In this document: piece by piece, positions 8,972 through 18,242 of the stretch
How the letters are laid out: each line of letters begins with the position of its first letter
How positions within the stretch are numbered: the first letter of the stretch is position 1
Origin: Paenarthrobacter aurescens
Lineage (GTDB): Bacteria; Actinomycetota; Actinomycetes; Actinomycetales; Micrococcaceae
Direction of reading: 5' to 3'
NCBI RefSeq assembly: GCF_041549525.1
Contig: NZ_CP157456.1
Location: 4,216,001 to 4,280,000, forward strand
Length of the DNA stretch: 64,000 bases
Made by a program: the position numbers and the translations under genes
Notes under the pieces: model-generated
Seen by the model: only the letters and a program-made list of their open reading frames with translations
Told to the model about the DNA's origin: nothing
Database searches by the model: none

Positions 8972-9916
8972 TTAGTCGCCTACGGCGTCGCGGCCGCGGC
9001 GGAGGATGAGCGGATCGGCGTCGTAAACCACCTCGGTGTCCTTGTCCGCGTAGTCGAACTGGTTGAGGAAGTAGCGCATGGCGTTGATGCGGGCGCGCTT
9101 CTTGTCGTTGGATTTGATGGTGATCCACGGCGCGTGATCGGAGTCCGTATGCAGGAAAGTCCGTTCCTTGGCGTCTGTGTACTCATCCCAGCGATCCAGG
9201 GACGCCAGGTCCATGGGCGAGAGTTTCCAGCGCCGCACGGGGTCGATCTGGCGGATGGCAAAACGGGTGCGCTGCTCTTGGCGGGTCACGGAGAACCAGA
9301 ACTTTGTGACGTGGATGCCGGCGTCCACCAGCATCTTTTCGAACACCGGTGCCTGACCCATGAAGGTGTCGTATTCGTCGTCCGTGCAGAAGCCCATAAC
9401 GCGTTCTACGTTTGCGCGGTTGTACCAGGAGCGGTCGAACATGACGATTTCACCAGCGGTGGGAAGGTGCTGGATGTAGCGCTGGAAGTACCACTGGCCT
9501 TGCTCGCGGTCAGAGGGTTTGGCGAGCGCCACGGTCCGGGCCGAGCGTGGGTCCAAATGCTCTGTGAACCGCTTGATGGTGCCACCTTTGCCGGCGGCGT
9601 CGCGGCCCTCGAAAACAATCACATGCTTGAGTCCAAGGTCCTGGCCCCAGTACTGGAACTTCAGGAGCTCGATCTGCAGCCGGTACTTCTCAATCTCGTA
9701 CTCGTCGCGGGTCATTCGCTGCTGGTAGGGGTAATCCTCGTTCCAGGTCTCCACTGCTGATCCCCCGGGATCGATAAGGTCCGGGTCCTCCCCTTGCCCT
9801 CCGCTGATGGTGTAGCCCAGTTCCACCAAGAGATCGATGGTTTCACGCAGGTTGTCCCTGACCCACCAATCGTCCAGTGATGTGCCTGTGGGACTTGATG
9901 GGCTTGCCTCCGTCAT
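8972..9916 (-). CDS. ppk2: Polyphosphate kinase 2 family protein
   Basis: The 314-aa protein has the PPK2 P-loop kinase fold. The Walker A motif is EGRDAAGKGG (residues 103-112), the lid region TEHLDPRSARTVALAKP follows, and Walker B reads MFDRSWYNR (159-167), with the family's VTRQEQRTRF and RWKLSPMD segments after that. Such enzymes transfer phosphate between polyphosphate and nucleotides; whether the preferred direction is NDP/NMP phosphorylation cannot be told here. AGGAG lies 6 nt before the ATG. It is convergent with the GH13 gene and apparently monocistronic. Confidence 0.93.
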   Translation of the reverse strand: MTEASPSSPTGTSLDDWWVRDNLRETIDLLVELGYTISGGQGEDPDLIDPGGSAVETWNEDYPYQQRMTRDEYEIEKYRLQIELLKFQYWGQDLGLKHVIVFEGRDAAGKGGTIKRFTEHLDPRSARTVALAKPSDREQGQWYFQRYIQHLPTAGEIVMFDRSWYNRANVERVMGFCTDDEYDTFMGQAPVFEKMLVDAGIHVTKFWFSVTRQEQRTRFAIRQIDPVRRWKLSPMDLASLDRWDEYTDAKERTFLHTDSDHAPWITIKSNDKKRARINAMRYFLNQFDYADKDTEVVYDADPLILRRGRDAVGD

Positions 9917-10002
9917 GCGGTGCTCCTGGTTTTGTGTTCCATGGGGGTGCGCGGCAGCCTAACAGTGCTTGGTGACGGGAACGTGAACGGGCAAACCGGC
10001 CG

Positions 10003-10680
10003 CTAGCTGTGGTTGCGGCGGGTTTCGTTTTTGGTGAAGAGCAGCCACGTCAGCCAGACGCCCAGAAGTATTGCGGCGCCGGGCAGCAGGTCCAGGGGCG
10101 CGAGTTCACGACCGGCGGGGAGTATTCCGAACCCGAGTCCAACAGCACCAGCCACAACCACGAGGCTGATGGCATCAGAAGCCAGTTCAACTGACCGGTG
10201 CCGCATCAGTTTGACCAGCAACTCTCCGGCCATGATCACAACGATCGCCGCACCCATTCCCAGCGGGTAGGCGCTGAAGCCCGGCACCAGATCCTGGGAC
10301 ACCGTCCACGCCATAAAGATCAGCAGAGCGGCGAAGAGCGCCAGTGAGGTGATGAGCGAGGCAGCGATGGTCATGAACGTTATTTGCCGCTCTTTGTCAT
10401 GGCGCTTCCGGGGAATGTAGTCCCATGCGCCGCGAGTGAGCTTGGAGCTGACCCACCCTGCAATCACTACCATTACCAGCGGGACCAGGACGGGAGTGAC
10501 GTAGTTATTGCTGACTGCCCAGAAGAATGCCAGAAGTGCGGTGTAGACCTGCGGGGTGGCAACAATTCCCAGCCACCAACCTGTGAGAAATTCCTTGCGG
10601 GCACCTGGAAGGTCAACGGGATGGACCAGGAACTGGGTGTCCGGGTCCGGTAGTTGGATTTTTTCTTCGATGGGATTCAT
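10003..10680 (-). CDS. Hypothetical polytopic membrane protein
   Basis: The 225-aa protein is predicted by eye to have six membrane segments (about 34-56, 58-78, 101-125, 137-157, 168-188, 198-215), with a basic loop RKRHDKERQ after the second and a C-terminal basic tail. The ATG at 10680 overlaps the stop of the upstream gene as ATGA, so the two are translationally coupled. A longer open frame upstream is ignored because it runs antiparallel to the coupled gene's normal frame. The family is not recognised. Confidence 0.7.
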   Translation of the reverse strand: MNPIEEKIQLPDPDTQFLVHPVDLPGARKEFLTGWWLGIVATPQVYTALLAFFWAVSNNYVTPVLVPLVMVVIAGWVSSKLTRGAWDYIPRKRHDKERQITFMTIAASLITSLALFAALLIFMAWTVSQDLVPGFSAYPLGMGAAIVVIMAGELLVKLMRHRSVELASDAISLVVVAGAVGLGFGILPAGRELAPLDLLPGAAILLGVWLTWLLFTKNETRRNHS

Positions 10681-11135
10681 GACGCCCTCCACGGGACCTG
10701 CTCGATGTACGGCGGGCGGAGACCCGCTCTGGCGATTTCGTAGACCTTCTGACGCGCCACACCGAGCTCGCTGGCTACGGTTACTGCGCTGTATTCGTCC
10801 AGGAGTTGGGCCACAGCTGCTGACCTGACTCCGGAGGCCCTTGAGTTCAGATGCGCTGCGAATAAGCTGACCTCGGCTGCGAGGAGAGCAACGGCGAGGG
10901 GGCCGCCGAACGGCTCGGCCCAACCCGGTTTGCCCTGGGCGGCAGCGGAGTAGAGGGCATCGCCGCAATCGGCCAGCACGGCCCGGACCTCATCCGGGGT
11001 GATGCCGCGTTCGGTGAATCTGGTGGCTGCGGCGTCCCGGGAGCCGTCATCCGCAGGCCGGTGCATGAGGACCTGCTGCCATTGCGGATCGGTAATGCCA
11101 GCGGCAAGGTTGTCACCCCGGGGTTGACTACTCAC
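10677..11135 (-). CDS. Hypothetical protein with helix-turn-helix-like C-terminus
   Basis: The protein is about 152 aa from a GTG at 11135; a GTG at 11144 or TTG at 11171 are alternatives and none has a strong ribosome-binding site. The segment VTVASELGVARQKVYEIARAG (about residues 119-139) looks like a small DNA-binding helix-turn-helix, and the centre is alanine-rich and helical. It is coupled to the membrane protein by a 4-bp overlap, so it may regulate or accompany it. The family is not recognised. Confidence 0.6.
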   Translation of the reverse strand: MSSQPRGDNLAAGITDPQWQQVLMHRPADDGSRDAAATRFTERGITPDEVRAVLADCGDALYSAAAQGKPGWAEPFGGPLAVALLAAEVSLFAAHLNSRASGVRSAAVAQLLDEYSAVTVASELGVARQKVYEIARAGLRPPYIEQVPWRAS

Positions 11136-11207
11136 GCACCCCACTATGCGCCTGTCGGGTTCCGGCGTCAACCCCCGGGTGACAAGCGGAGGCTTCGCCC
11201 CAAAACG

Positions 11208-12122
11208 CTAACGGACAGGGGGTTTTGCCTGAGGTACCTTCCTTCCCTGCACAGCCGCATGGGTCTTTTGGAGTGCAGCAATGGACGCTTCATAGGAGTG
11301 CTGGGCCACCCCCACGAACAGGCAGTCAACGATCATCATTTGCGCTATCCGGCTACCCATGGCCCCCGGCCGAAATGGGGTCTCCCGGGCCGCCGTGCTC
11401 AGCACAATGTGGGCCGCCCTCCCCAAGGGGGAATCGGCATGGTTGGTGATGGCGATCGTGGCGGCGCCTGCCGCGTTGGCGGAATGCAGGAAGTCGAGTG
11501 TATCCACGGTGGCGCCCGAATGTGAGATGGCGACAGCAACGCCGTCGGAATTCAAGAGCGCCGCGGAAGCCAGTGCCGCGTGCGGGTCCCACCAGCTAAA
11601 GGAGGCGAGGCCTATCCGGTGCAATTTCTGCTGCAGGTCCTGGCCCACCAGCCCTCCCGCCCCCACGCCGAAGATGTCCACCTTGCGGGAGCCGGACACC
11701 GCGTCAATTGCCCGAGCCAGCTGCTCAACGTCCAGCATCTGGGCGGTATCGGCAATGGACATGGTCTCGTTGAAAGCAATCTTGGAAACGATGTCTTCCA
11801 GCGAGTCTGCAGTGTTAATGTCCTCGTAGACCTCCGCTGGAACGTCATGCGCCACACTCTCCCGGGCCGTTTCGCGGGCCAGGTCCAGGCGAAGAGCTGA
11901 GTACCCGCCGTAGCCCACCTTCTTGTAGAACCGGACCACCGAGGTGGTGGATGTTCCGCATGCCTCAGCGAGATCGCCAATGGACAAGGTGGCAGCCCGC
12001 GAGGGGTCCATCAGGACCAACTCGGCCACAGCCCGCTCGGAGGGTCGCAAGGCTGGCAGGACAGAGCGAATCCGCACCAAAACCGTGCGGGACAACTGCG
12101 CGTTTACCGGCCCTTCCGTCAT
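11208..12122 (-). CDS. MurR/RpiR-family transcriptional regulator
   Basis: The 304-aa protein has an N-terminal HTH of the RpiR type (LSIGDLAEACGTSTTSVVRFYKKVGYGGY, about 46-74) and a SIS sugar-phosphate-binding domain (VDIFGVGAGG ... AISHSGATVDTLDFLHSA ... IAITNHADSPLG). The ATG at 12122 is preceded by AAAGGA at good spacing. It is divergent from a namZ/nagZ pair, and in characterised bacteria MurR senses MurNAc-6-phosphate. That location strongly suggests control of muropeptide sugar recycling (inference). Two matching 14-bp candidate operators lie in the intergenic region. Confidence 0.88.
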   Translation of the reverse strand: MTEGPVNAQLSRTVLVRIRSVLPALRPSERAVAELVLMDPSRAATLSIGDLAEACGTSTTSVVRFYKKVGYGGYSALRLDLARETARESVAHDVPAEVYEDINTADSLEDIVSKIAFNETMSIADTAQMLDVEQLARAIDAVSGSRKVDIFGVGAGGLVGQDLQQKLHRIGLASFSWWDPHAALASAALLNSDGVAVAISHSGATVDTLDFLHSANAAGAATIAITNHADSPLGRAAHIVLSTAARETPFRPGAMGSRIAQMMIVDCLFVGVAQHSYEASIAALQKTHAAVQGRKVPQAKPPVR

Positions 12123-12178
12123 CGGAGTCCTTTCAATTGGCCCGCCCCGGTCCAAGCTTCCCGGGGACTTGTCATTAA

Positions 12179-12192
12179 GTTACACAAGTGAC
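12179..12192. promoter_or_regulatory. Candidate RpiR operator, copy 1
   Basis: GTTACACAAGTGAC fits the dyad GTNAC-N4-GTNAC. A second 14-mer of the same form lies 64 bp further right, both between the divergent regulator and namZ. Confidence 0.5.
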
Positions 12193-12242
12193 AGCAGGTA
12201 GGTAAGTCATTGACGCATGCCTGCCCAGCGAATACGGTCGAT

Positions 12243-12256
12243 GTAACGAAAGTCAC
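12243..12256. promoter_or_regulatory. Candidate RpiR operator, copy 2
   Basis: GTAACGAAAGTCAC fits GTNAC-N4-GTNAC, like the site at 12179. It sits 43 bp before the namZ start, where a bound repressor would block transcription or early elongation. Confidence 0.5.
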
Positions 12257-12298
12257 AACATTTGTCATGTTCACCCGCACAGCCCGAAAGGCTTCCCC

Positions 12299-13591
12299 AT
12301 GGCACTCGACCGTAGAAAACTGCTCAGTGCATCGGGGCTGGCGGCTGCTGCCGCCGTCGTCGCGCCCTTTGCCCCCGGCGCAGTTGCCGCTTCCAGTCAG
12401 ACCCGCCCGGGAAAACCTGGGTCTCTGGTCAACGGTGCCGATGTGGCCGCCGCGAACAACTGGGGTGTTTTCGCCGGCCGCAAAGTAGGAATCATCACCA
12501 ACCCCACCGGCGTCCTTGCGAACTTCCGCTCGATCGTTGATGACATGGCGGCAAAAGGCGTGGACGTCAGGGCAGTGTTCGGGCCCGAGCATGGCTTCCG
12601 TGGGACCGCTCAGGACGGCGCCAGTGAAGGAACGTCAGTGGACCCAAGAACCGGCATCACGGTCTATGACTCCTACGGAGCCACCGTCACCGATTATGTG
12701 GGCTTCTTCGAAGCCTCAGGCGTGGACACCATCTGCTTCGACATCCAGGACGTGGGCGCGCGTTTCTACACGTACATCTGGACCATGTGGGGTGCCATGC
12801 AGGCGGCATCAAAGAGAGGCGCCGGCTTTGTTGTGCTGGACCGTCCCAACCCCATCGGCGGCCAAGCCCGCGGGCCGGTCCTGCAAAAGGGCTTCGAGTC
12901 CGGTGTCGGTCAGCTGAGCATTGCGCTCCAGCACGGAATGACGGTGGGTGAGCTCGCCACGTACTTCAACGCGGTCCATCTTCCAGCCATCGGCCTGAAG
13001 CCAATCGCGGATCTGCAAGTGGTGGAGGTCCAAGGGTGGCGGCGGGAGATGACGGGACCGGACAACCGGGCTGCGTGGATCCTTCCGAGCCCCAACATGC
13101 CTACGCCCGAAACCGCCACTCTTTACCCCGGAACGGCGTTGTTCGAGGCCACCAACATGTCCGAAGGGCGGGGAACAACCCGGCCCTTCGAACTCATCGG
13201 AGCGCCCTACGTGGACTACCGCTGGGCAGAAGCGCTGAACAGCAGGAACCTGGCCGGCGTCACGTTCCGTGAGGCTTACTTCCAGCCCACACTCTCCAAA
13301 AACCAAGGAATCATTTGCGGCGGCGTGCAGGTCCACATCACGGACCCCACCCGGGTAGAAGCCTTGGAAGTGGGCACCCACATGCTGGTTGAGGCCAAAC
13401 GCCTCTACCCCGGCTTCGCCTGGCGCGGTGATGCCGGCCGTTGGATGGGTTTGCTGAGCGGCTCGTCCCGCTTTGCCGAACAGCTCGACGCCGGAACTGA
13501 TGCCAGGACCATCATGGACAGCTGGCGTTCCGAGCTAGGCCAGTTCGTCCGCGATACCCGCGGGTACCTCCTCTATAACGGCCAGCGCTAA
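12299..13591 (+). CDS. namZ: Exo-beta-N-acetylmuramidase NamZ (DUF1343), exported
   Basis: The 430-aa protein begins with a twin-arginine-like signal (DRRKLLSASG, alanine-rich core, cleavage near AVA-AS at about residue 30). The mature part carries the DUF1343/GH171 signature: KVGIITNPTGV, VFGPEHGFRG, DSYGATVTD, CFDIQDVGARFYTYIWTM and FVVLDRPNPIGG. NamZ removes terminal MurNAc from peptidoglycan fragments. It is followed 58 bp later by a GH3 NagZ-like gene, the enzyme that removes the alternate GlcNAc units. The pair therefore makes a sequential exo-degradation system outside the membrane, controlled by the adjacent MurR-type repressor. Confidence 0.88.
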   Translation: MALDRRKLLSASGLAAAAAVVAPFAPGAVAASSQTRPGKPGSLVNGADVAAANNWGVFAGRKVGIITNPTGVLANFRSIVDDMAAKGVDVRAVFGPEHGFRGTAQDGASEGTSVDPRTGITVYDSYGATVTDYVGFFEASGVDTICFDIQDVGARFYTYIWTMWGAMQAASKRGAGFVVLDRPNPIGGQARGPVLQKGFESGVGQLSIALQHGMTVGELATYFNAVHLPAIGLKPIADLQVVEVQGWRREMTGPDNRAAWILPSPNMPTPETATLYPGTALFEATNMSEGRGTTRPFELIGAPYVDYRWAEALNSRNLAGVTFREAYFQPTLSKNQGIICGGVQVHITDPTRVEALEVGTHMLVEAKRLYPGFAWRGDAGRWMGLLSGSSRFAEQLDAGTDARTIMDSWRSELGQFVRDTRGYLLYNGQR

Positions 13592-13649
13592 GCGCGCAGA
13601 CCTCCGCCACAACCTCGGTTACAACAAGGACGATGGGATTTGGGTTTAC

Positions 13650-15692
13650 ATGCAAAAACAACGAACGTCACTGGTGACAGCGGCCGCCACCGCACTGCTG
13701 ATGACAGGCGCCGGCGTGTTGACCGGCACGGGACCGGCCTTCGCGGCCGTACCAACTACAGGAAGTACGACGACGGTCACCGCCTCACCTGACATCGAGG
13801 CCATGATTGCCGGCATGACGCTGGACGAAAAGATCGGTCAGATGACCTGGACCCACGTTTACGGTTCGTCGGCGGACGATGCCTCCATGGCCGCAAAGAA
13901 CCAAGAGCGGTACGGCGTCAATACGCCCGCCGAAGTGGTGGAAAAGTACAACCTCGGCGGCGTCCTCTACTTCGCTTGGTCCGGAAATACCAACAATCCC
14001 GGGCAGGTGGCAGGTCTGTCCAACGGCTTGCAGCAGGCAGCCTTGCGGGAGGGTGGAAACGGCATCCCGCTGGCAGTCACCATAGACCAGGAAGGCGGCC
14101 TGGTGGCCCGCATCGGCCCTCCTGCCACGGTACTCCCGGGAAATATGGCACTCGGCGCCACCGCGGACGCAAACCTGGCCAAGGCACAAGGGGAAATCCT
14201 GGGCTCAGAAATGCGCGCCATGGGTATCAACGTTGATTTCGCCCCGGTGCTGGACCTCAACTCCAACCCGGACAACCCCGTGATCGGAATCCGGTCCATG
14301 GGCGAAGACCCGGCATTGGTCAGCGCCCTGGGCGTCGCCCAAATAGAGGGCATTCAAGCGCACAACGTCGGGGCGGCCGCCAAGCATTTCCCAGGCCACG
14401 GCGACACCTCAGTGGACTCCCACTACGGGCTGCCCACCGTCACTTACGATCGCGAAACCCTCAACCAGCATCTGAAGCCATTCAAAGCCGCAATAGACGG
14501 CGGCGTGGACATGGTCATGACTGCACACATCATTGTGGAGGCAATCGACCCCGAGATGCCCGGCACCCTCTCCCACAAGGTACTCACCGGCTTGCTTCGC
14601 GACGAGATGGGCTTCAAAGGCCTGGTAACAACAGATGCCTTGGATATGGCAGCAATGGCCGCCGAGTGGCCCCAGGAAGAGATCGCCGTCAAGGCCATTC
14701 AGGCCGGCTCTGACATCCTCCTCAACTCCCCGGATGTGGACGCATCATTCGCCGGGGTTCGCGCCGCCGTCGAGTCCGGCGAGCTCACCGAAGCCCGCCT
14801 GGATGACTCAGTCCGGAGGATCCTTGAATGGAAGGTCAAGCGCGGCGTCTTCGAGCAGCCCCTTGCCCACCCTGCCGCCGTGGACACCCTTGTTGGAAGC
14901 GCAGAAAACCTGACAACCGCCAAGCTGATCTCCGATCGGGCCGCCACGCTGCTCCGCAACGAAGGCCGCGTCCTGCCGCTTGCTCAAGGCAGCCGTGTGC
15001 TCATGGTAGGTGCCGGCTCAGCGTGGCCTGAGCTCGCGGGCCCCATGCTCAGGGATCAGGGATTCACGGTCACTGAAGACTACGAGGACGGGGCATCACC
15101 CTCCGCTGCCTACCGTGCGCGTGCGGTGGCCGCTGCGGGCGCCGTGGATGCAGTGGTCTTTGCCTCCTACAACGCAACGGGCAATGCCGCTCAACAGCAG
15201 ATGGTTGCTGAACTCGCAGCCACAGGGACGCCGGTCATTGTTGTGGCCACCCGCAATCCCTACGACATCAACGTTTTTCCGGGTGCTGACGCCGTGCTCA
15301 ACAGCTACGGAGTCAAGGACGTCAACTTCCACGGCGCGGTCCGTGCCATCTCCGGTGCCGTCAACCCCGGCGGCAAACTACCCGTCAATGTTCCCAAGGC
15401 GGACGGATCCGGTGTTCTGTTGCCGCTGGGCTTTGGCCTGAGTTATGAAACCGCGACGCCGGTCCCCGTCACCTTTACGGACCGCCCGGGTCATGGACAG
15501 GACGAGTACACCGTTCCCTCCGTCCTTGGTGTGGCATACCTGATGGACGGCAAGGAAGTGACGGCCGGAAACTACAGGAAGCCGTCCGGCACAGTGACCG
15601 TCACGGCGGCACCGCAGCCCGGATATGTGTTCACTCCCGGCTCCATTACCGAATGGAGCCACACGTTCACCACCGGCCTCCCCAAGTCCTAG
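13650..15692 (+). CDS. nagZ: GH3 beta-N-acetylhexosaminidase (NagZ-like), secreted
   Basis: The 680-aa protein has a Sec-type signal (cleavage near AFA-AV, about residue 32). The GH3 barrel shows the NagZ hallmark KHFPGHGDT (245-253) with the Asp256-x-His258 dyad, and the nucleophile Asp329 in VTTDALDM. A second GH3 domain and an extra C-terminal segment of about 70 residues (FTDRPGHGQDEYTVP ... SHTFTTG) follow. It cleaves GlcNAc from muropeptide ends. The ribosome-binding site is poor: AAGGA is 19 nt from the ATG. It shares the operon with namZ. Confidence 0.87.
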   Translation: MQKQRTSLVTAAATALLMTGAGVLTGTGPAFAAVPTTGSTTTVTASPDIEAMIAGMTLDEKIGQMTWTHVYGSSADDASMAAKNQERYGVNTPAEVVEKYNLGGVLYFAWSGNTNNPGQVAGLSNGLQQAALREGGNGIPLAVTIDQEGGLVARIGPPATVLPGNMALGATADANLAKAQGEILGSEMRAMGINVDFAPVLDLNSNPDNPVIGIRSMGEDPALVSALGVAQIEGIQAHNVGAAAKHFPGHGDTSVDSHYGLPTVTYDRETLNQHLKPFKAAIDGGVDMVMTAHIIVEAIDPEMPGTLSHKVLTGLLRDEMGFKGLVTTDALDMAAMAAEWPQEEIAVKAIQAGSDILLNSPDVDASFAGVRAAVESGELTEARLDDSVRRILEWKVKRGVFEQPLAHPAAVDTLVGSAENLTTAKLISDRAATLLRNEGRVLPLAQGSRVLMVGAGSAWPELAGPMLRDQGFTVTEDYEDGASPSAAYRARAVAAAGAVDAVVFASYNATGNAAQQQMVAELAATGTPVIVVATRNPYDINVFPGADAVLNSYGVKDVNFHGAVRAISGAVNPGGKLPVNVPKADGSGVLLPLGFGLSYETATPVPVTFTDRPGHGQDEYTVPSVLGVAYLMDGKEVTAGNYRKPSGTVTVTAAPQPGYVFTPGSITEWSHTFTTGLPKS

Positions 15693-15698
15693 AAAGGT

Positions 15699-16709
15699 TT
15701 ACACCACCGGAGAGTTCATCAGTGCCACCGTGATGAGCAGGGCAATCCCGAACATGGGCAGGCAAAGAATGATGTTTGTCAGGCGATTGTCCCTCATCAC
15801 GGCCACGAACTCGCGGAGGAAAGCGCTGGGCACAAAGTACCTGGCCGTAGGAGCACCCACCACCTCGGCGTTGATCTTCTGGCGCCGGGACAACAGGGCC
15901 GCGCGCAGCACGTGGTAGTTGTTGGTACACACAAGCACCGGGCCCTCAATGCCCTTCTCTGCAAGCAGCGCAACGGAGTACGCAAGGTTTTCGCGGGTGG
16001 TGGTGGCCTGGTTCTCCTCCAACACATCGGAGGCGGCCGCCCCCTTCGCCACCAAGTACTCCTTCATGGCAGTGGACTCGGGCCGGGGCTCATCCGGGCC
16101 TTGACCCCCGGAAGGTACCAAAACCGGCTTGGCCCGGCTGCCGCCGTCGTAAATTTCCAGGGCCTTGTTCAGGCGCGCGGCGAGCAACGGCGGAACCTTG
16201 CCATTGATCAAACCGGAGCCCAGCACAATGACAGCGGCCGGGTTTGGGCTGAAACGCATCCGCGAATAGACCACCGCGTAACCCAGGAACACCACAAACG
16301 CGCTGCCCAGATAAGCGCAGAGAAAGAACGCCAGAGCGGCCATGCCGGTCAACACCGGCTGCCCGCTCAGCACGAACAGGAAGGCAATAACCGGCGCGAG
16401 GAACACCGCGAGTCCCACCGCGATGGGCAGGAAACTGGTGATGCCCGGCCCTTCCCTGCGAACCATGGTGACGCCGTTTGCTATGAGGAAGCCTGCGAAC
16501 ACGAAGATGCTCACCACGGGCACCACCAGCACCAACAGGTTCAGCCATTCAAACCACGGGTTCAGGTCAATGAGGAAATCCAGGGCAGCCTGCAGGAGAA
16601 ACCACGCCGCCACCAGCAGGAGCACACCGTTACGGAGCCTGCGCCGGTCCGATTGGAACGAGGCAAAGAAGAGCCCCGCGAAGAGAAGTCCAAGGACCAA
16701 AGTCAGCAT
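15699..16709 (-). CDS. YdcF family (DUF218) membrane protein
   Basis: The 336-aa protein has five or so N-terminal membrane segments (about 1-155), then the DUF218 domain: AAVIVLGSGLINGKVPPLLAARL, PVLVPSGGQGPDEPRPE, and VCTNNYHVLRAALLSRR. A final membrane helix lies near the C-terminus. Members such as YdcF/SanA/ElyC are linked to envelope processes, but biochemistry is poorly known. It is convergent with the GH3 gene with only 6 bp between stops. Confidence 0.85.
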   Translation of the reverse strand: MLTLVLGLLFAGLFFASFQSDRRRLRNGVLLLVAAWFLLQAALDFLIDLNPWFEWLNLLVLVVPVVSIFVFAGFLIANGVTMVRREGPGITSFLPIAVGLAVFLAPVIAFLFVLSGQPVLTGMAALAFFLCAYLGSAFVVFLGYAVVYSRMRFSPNPAAVIVLGSGLINGKVPPLLAARLNKALEIYDGGSRAKPVLVPSGGQGPDEPRPESTAMKEYLVAKGAAASDVLEENQATTTRENLAYSVALLAEKGIEGPVLVCTNNYHVLRAALLSRRQKINAEVVGAPTARYFVPSAFLREFVAVMRDNRLTNIILCLPMFGIALLITVALMNSPVV

Positions 16710-16800
16710 GACCTAAGCCTATGCGCTGGCCCCCCAACCCCTCCGCAGAGCCTCCCGTGGTAGATTCGATAGGCGAAAAAACGCAAACAAGGGGTTGATC

Positions 16801-17478
16801 ATGGGCGCTGCACGGACATCCCGGCCGCGGTATCTCAAAGCGGTTGCAGCCTCGCTGTTGCTGGTCACGGTAACCGGCGGGCTCTCAGCATGCCGCGAGG
16901 AGAAAAAACCGGCACCCCCTTACCCGGCTGTTGAATGGCAAGGTTCGGCGCCGGACTCGGCCATCGAGGCCGATCCTTGGGTCATAGCGGCCCGCAAGTC
17001 CTTGGAGGCACAGGCCGTGGCGCAGAACGTTACGGACTTCACGTTGCCCGAGCTGGTGGAGACCACCAGCTTGGACCTTCGGGTACGTCTCTCCCGGCAC
17101 CCCCGCAATGACGTTGCACAGAAACGCCGTCCGGACATCCGCCCGGGACCCGATCCCTTCCTTCCCATGGAGGTCAAACCCGGCCCATCCGCCGGAACCG
17201 CCGAGGTTCGGGGTTGCGTGGTGCGTTGGGCGTCCGAAACAGGTGACGTGCCGGATGAACTCAACGCTTCCGGGGTCATGTTCCGCATGGAACACCTTGC
17301 AGGAGGGCAACTCCGGATCAGCAGCGTGGTCACGCTTCCCGATCTGGACTGCAGCACGGCTGTCCCGCCTATTGCTTTGTTCGTTCCTGCTCCCGAACAG
17401 TCGGATGTCACCGATGCCGCGGACATAGTCCGGCCAAAGACAGCCGAAATTGACCCCGAGTTCGTCAAGCCCGCCTAG
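16801..17478 (+). CDS. Putative lipoprotein of unknown function
   Basis: The 225-aa protein starts at the ATG behind AAGGGG. It has a basic N-terminus, a hydrophobic stretch and a lipobox-like GGLSAC (Cys at about residue 32), predicting lipid anchoring on the outer face of the membrane. The mature region is rich in Pro/Glu and has no recognised domain. Its stop overlaps the stop of the convergent hydrolase gene. Confidence 0.72.
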   Translation: MGAARTSRPRYLKAVAASLLLVTVTGGLSACREEKKPAPPYPAVEWQGSAPDSAIEADPWVIAARKSLEAQAVAQNVTDFTLPELVETTSLDLRVRLSRHPRNDVAQKRRPDIRPGPDPFLPMEVKPGPSAGTAEVRGCVVRWASETGDVPDELNASGVMFRMEHLAGGQLRISSVVTLPDLDCSTAVPPIALFVPAPEQSDVTDAADIVRPKTAEIDPEFVKPA

Positions 17479-18143
17479 CCGCTTTTATTTGCTCCGTCCC
17501 CGGAAATCTGCTGTGCAAAGTCATTAAGGGCCACCGCCACAGCGTTTGGGTGGCTCAACGTCACGTAATGGCCCCCGGGAATTTCCACGGCCTCGGTTCC
17601 AAGCCGTTCCTGCACCTGCCTCCTCATGAAGGATGCCGGGAAGAAGTGGTCGTCACGGCACAGAATCGCCAGCGTGGGAACATCCGGATGCCGGCCAGGC
17701 CAAGGCCCGGACATCCACGCACCCTGCTGGTCCCGTTCCCTGCGGGCGGCCTCCCGGGCAAGATCTTCCGGCACCAGGTTGAAGAATGCTTCTTCCGGAA
17801 TGCTCTCGCGGTCATGCCCCGTGTTGGTCCACCAGTCGCCGAAAGTTTCGCCCGGCCTCGGGATCATGGCCGAGAGGTACACCAACCCGTCGGAGCGGAG
17901 TTCGTCGCACACCAACGGCGCCGTGAATCCACCCAGCGAGTGGCCCACCACAATGGTGTGCTCAGCATCCCCCACAGCAGCGGTCACCGCACGGGTATAG
18001 TCCTCAAGCCCAGCGTCCTTGTCCTCGATGGGAAGGTTGACGGCCACAACACCATGCCCGGAGGCTTCGAGCAAGGGACTGACCAGATGCCAGTCCCACG
18101 CTGTTGAACCGCCACCGTGAATGAGTACGAACACTGCCATCAT
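17475..18143 (-). CDS. Alpha/beta hydrolase
   Basis: The 222-aa protein has an oxyanion-hole segment (FVLIHGGGSTAWDWH), the nucleophile elbow VVGHSLGGF (Ser about 93), a late acidic residue in LCRDDHFFP and the catalytic His in PGGHYVTLSHP. It resembles the small esterase/salicylate-binding-protein-like hydrolases. The substrate is unknown. ATG at 18143 or 18140 can both be used behind GGGGA. Confidence 0.85.
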   Translation of the reverse strand: MMAVFVLIHGGGSTAWDWHLVSPLLEASGHGVVAVNLPIEDKDAGLEDYTRAVTAAVGDAEHTIVVGHSLGGFTAPLVCDELRSDGLVYLSAMIPRPGETFGDWWTNTGHDRESIPEEAFFNLVPEDLAREAARRERDQQGAWMSGPWPGRHPDVPTLAILCRDDHFFPASFMRRQVQERLGTEAVEIPGGHYVTLSHPNAVAVALNDFAQQISGDGANKSG

Positions 18144-18217
18144 TTCCCCGTTTCACCCGGAACGCCGTTTCCGGAAGTCCCAGCGCTCTTCCTTCGGCGC
18201 TCTTCCTGAAGAGCATA

Positions 18218-18232
18218 TACCCCCTGGGGGTA
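18218..18232. promoter_or_regulatory. CsoR operator, site 1
   Basis: TACCCCCTGGGGGTA is a perfect palindrome of the form TACCC-N5-GGGTA, the known CsoR-type operator architecture. It lies 38 bp before csoR. Confidence 0.85.
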
Positions 18233-18242
18233 CTTGACCAGA

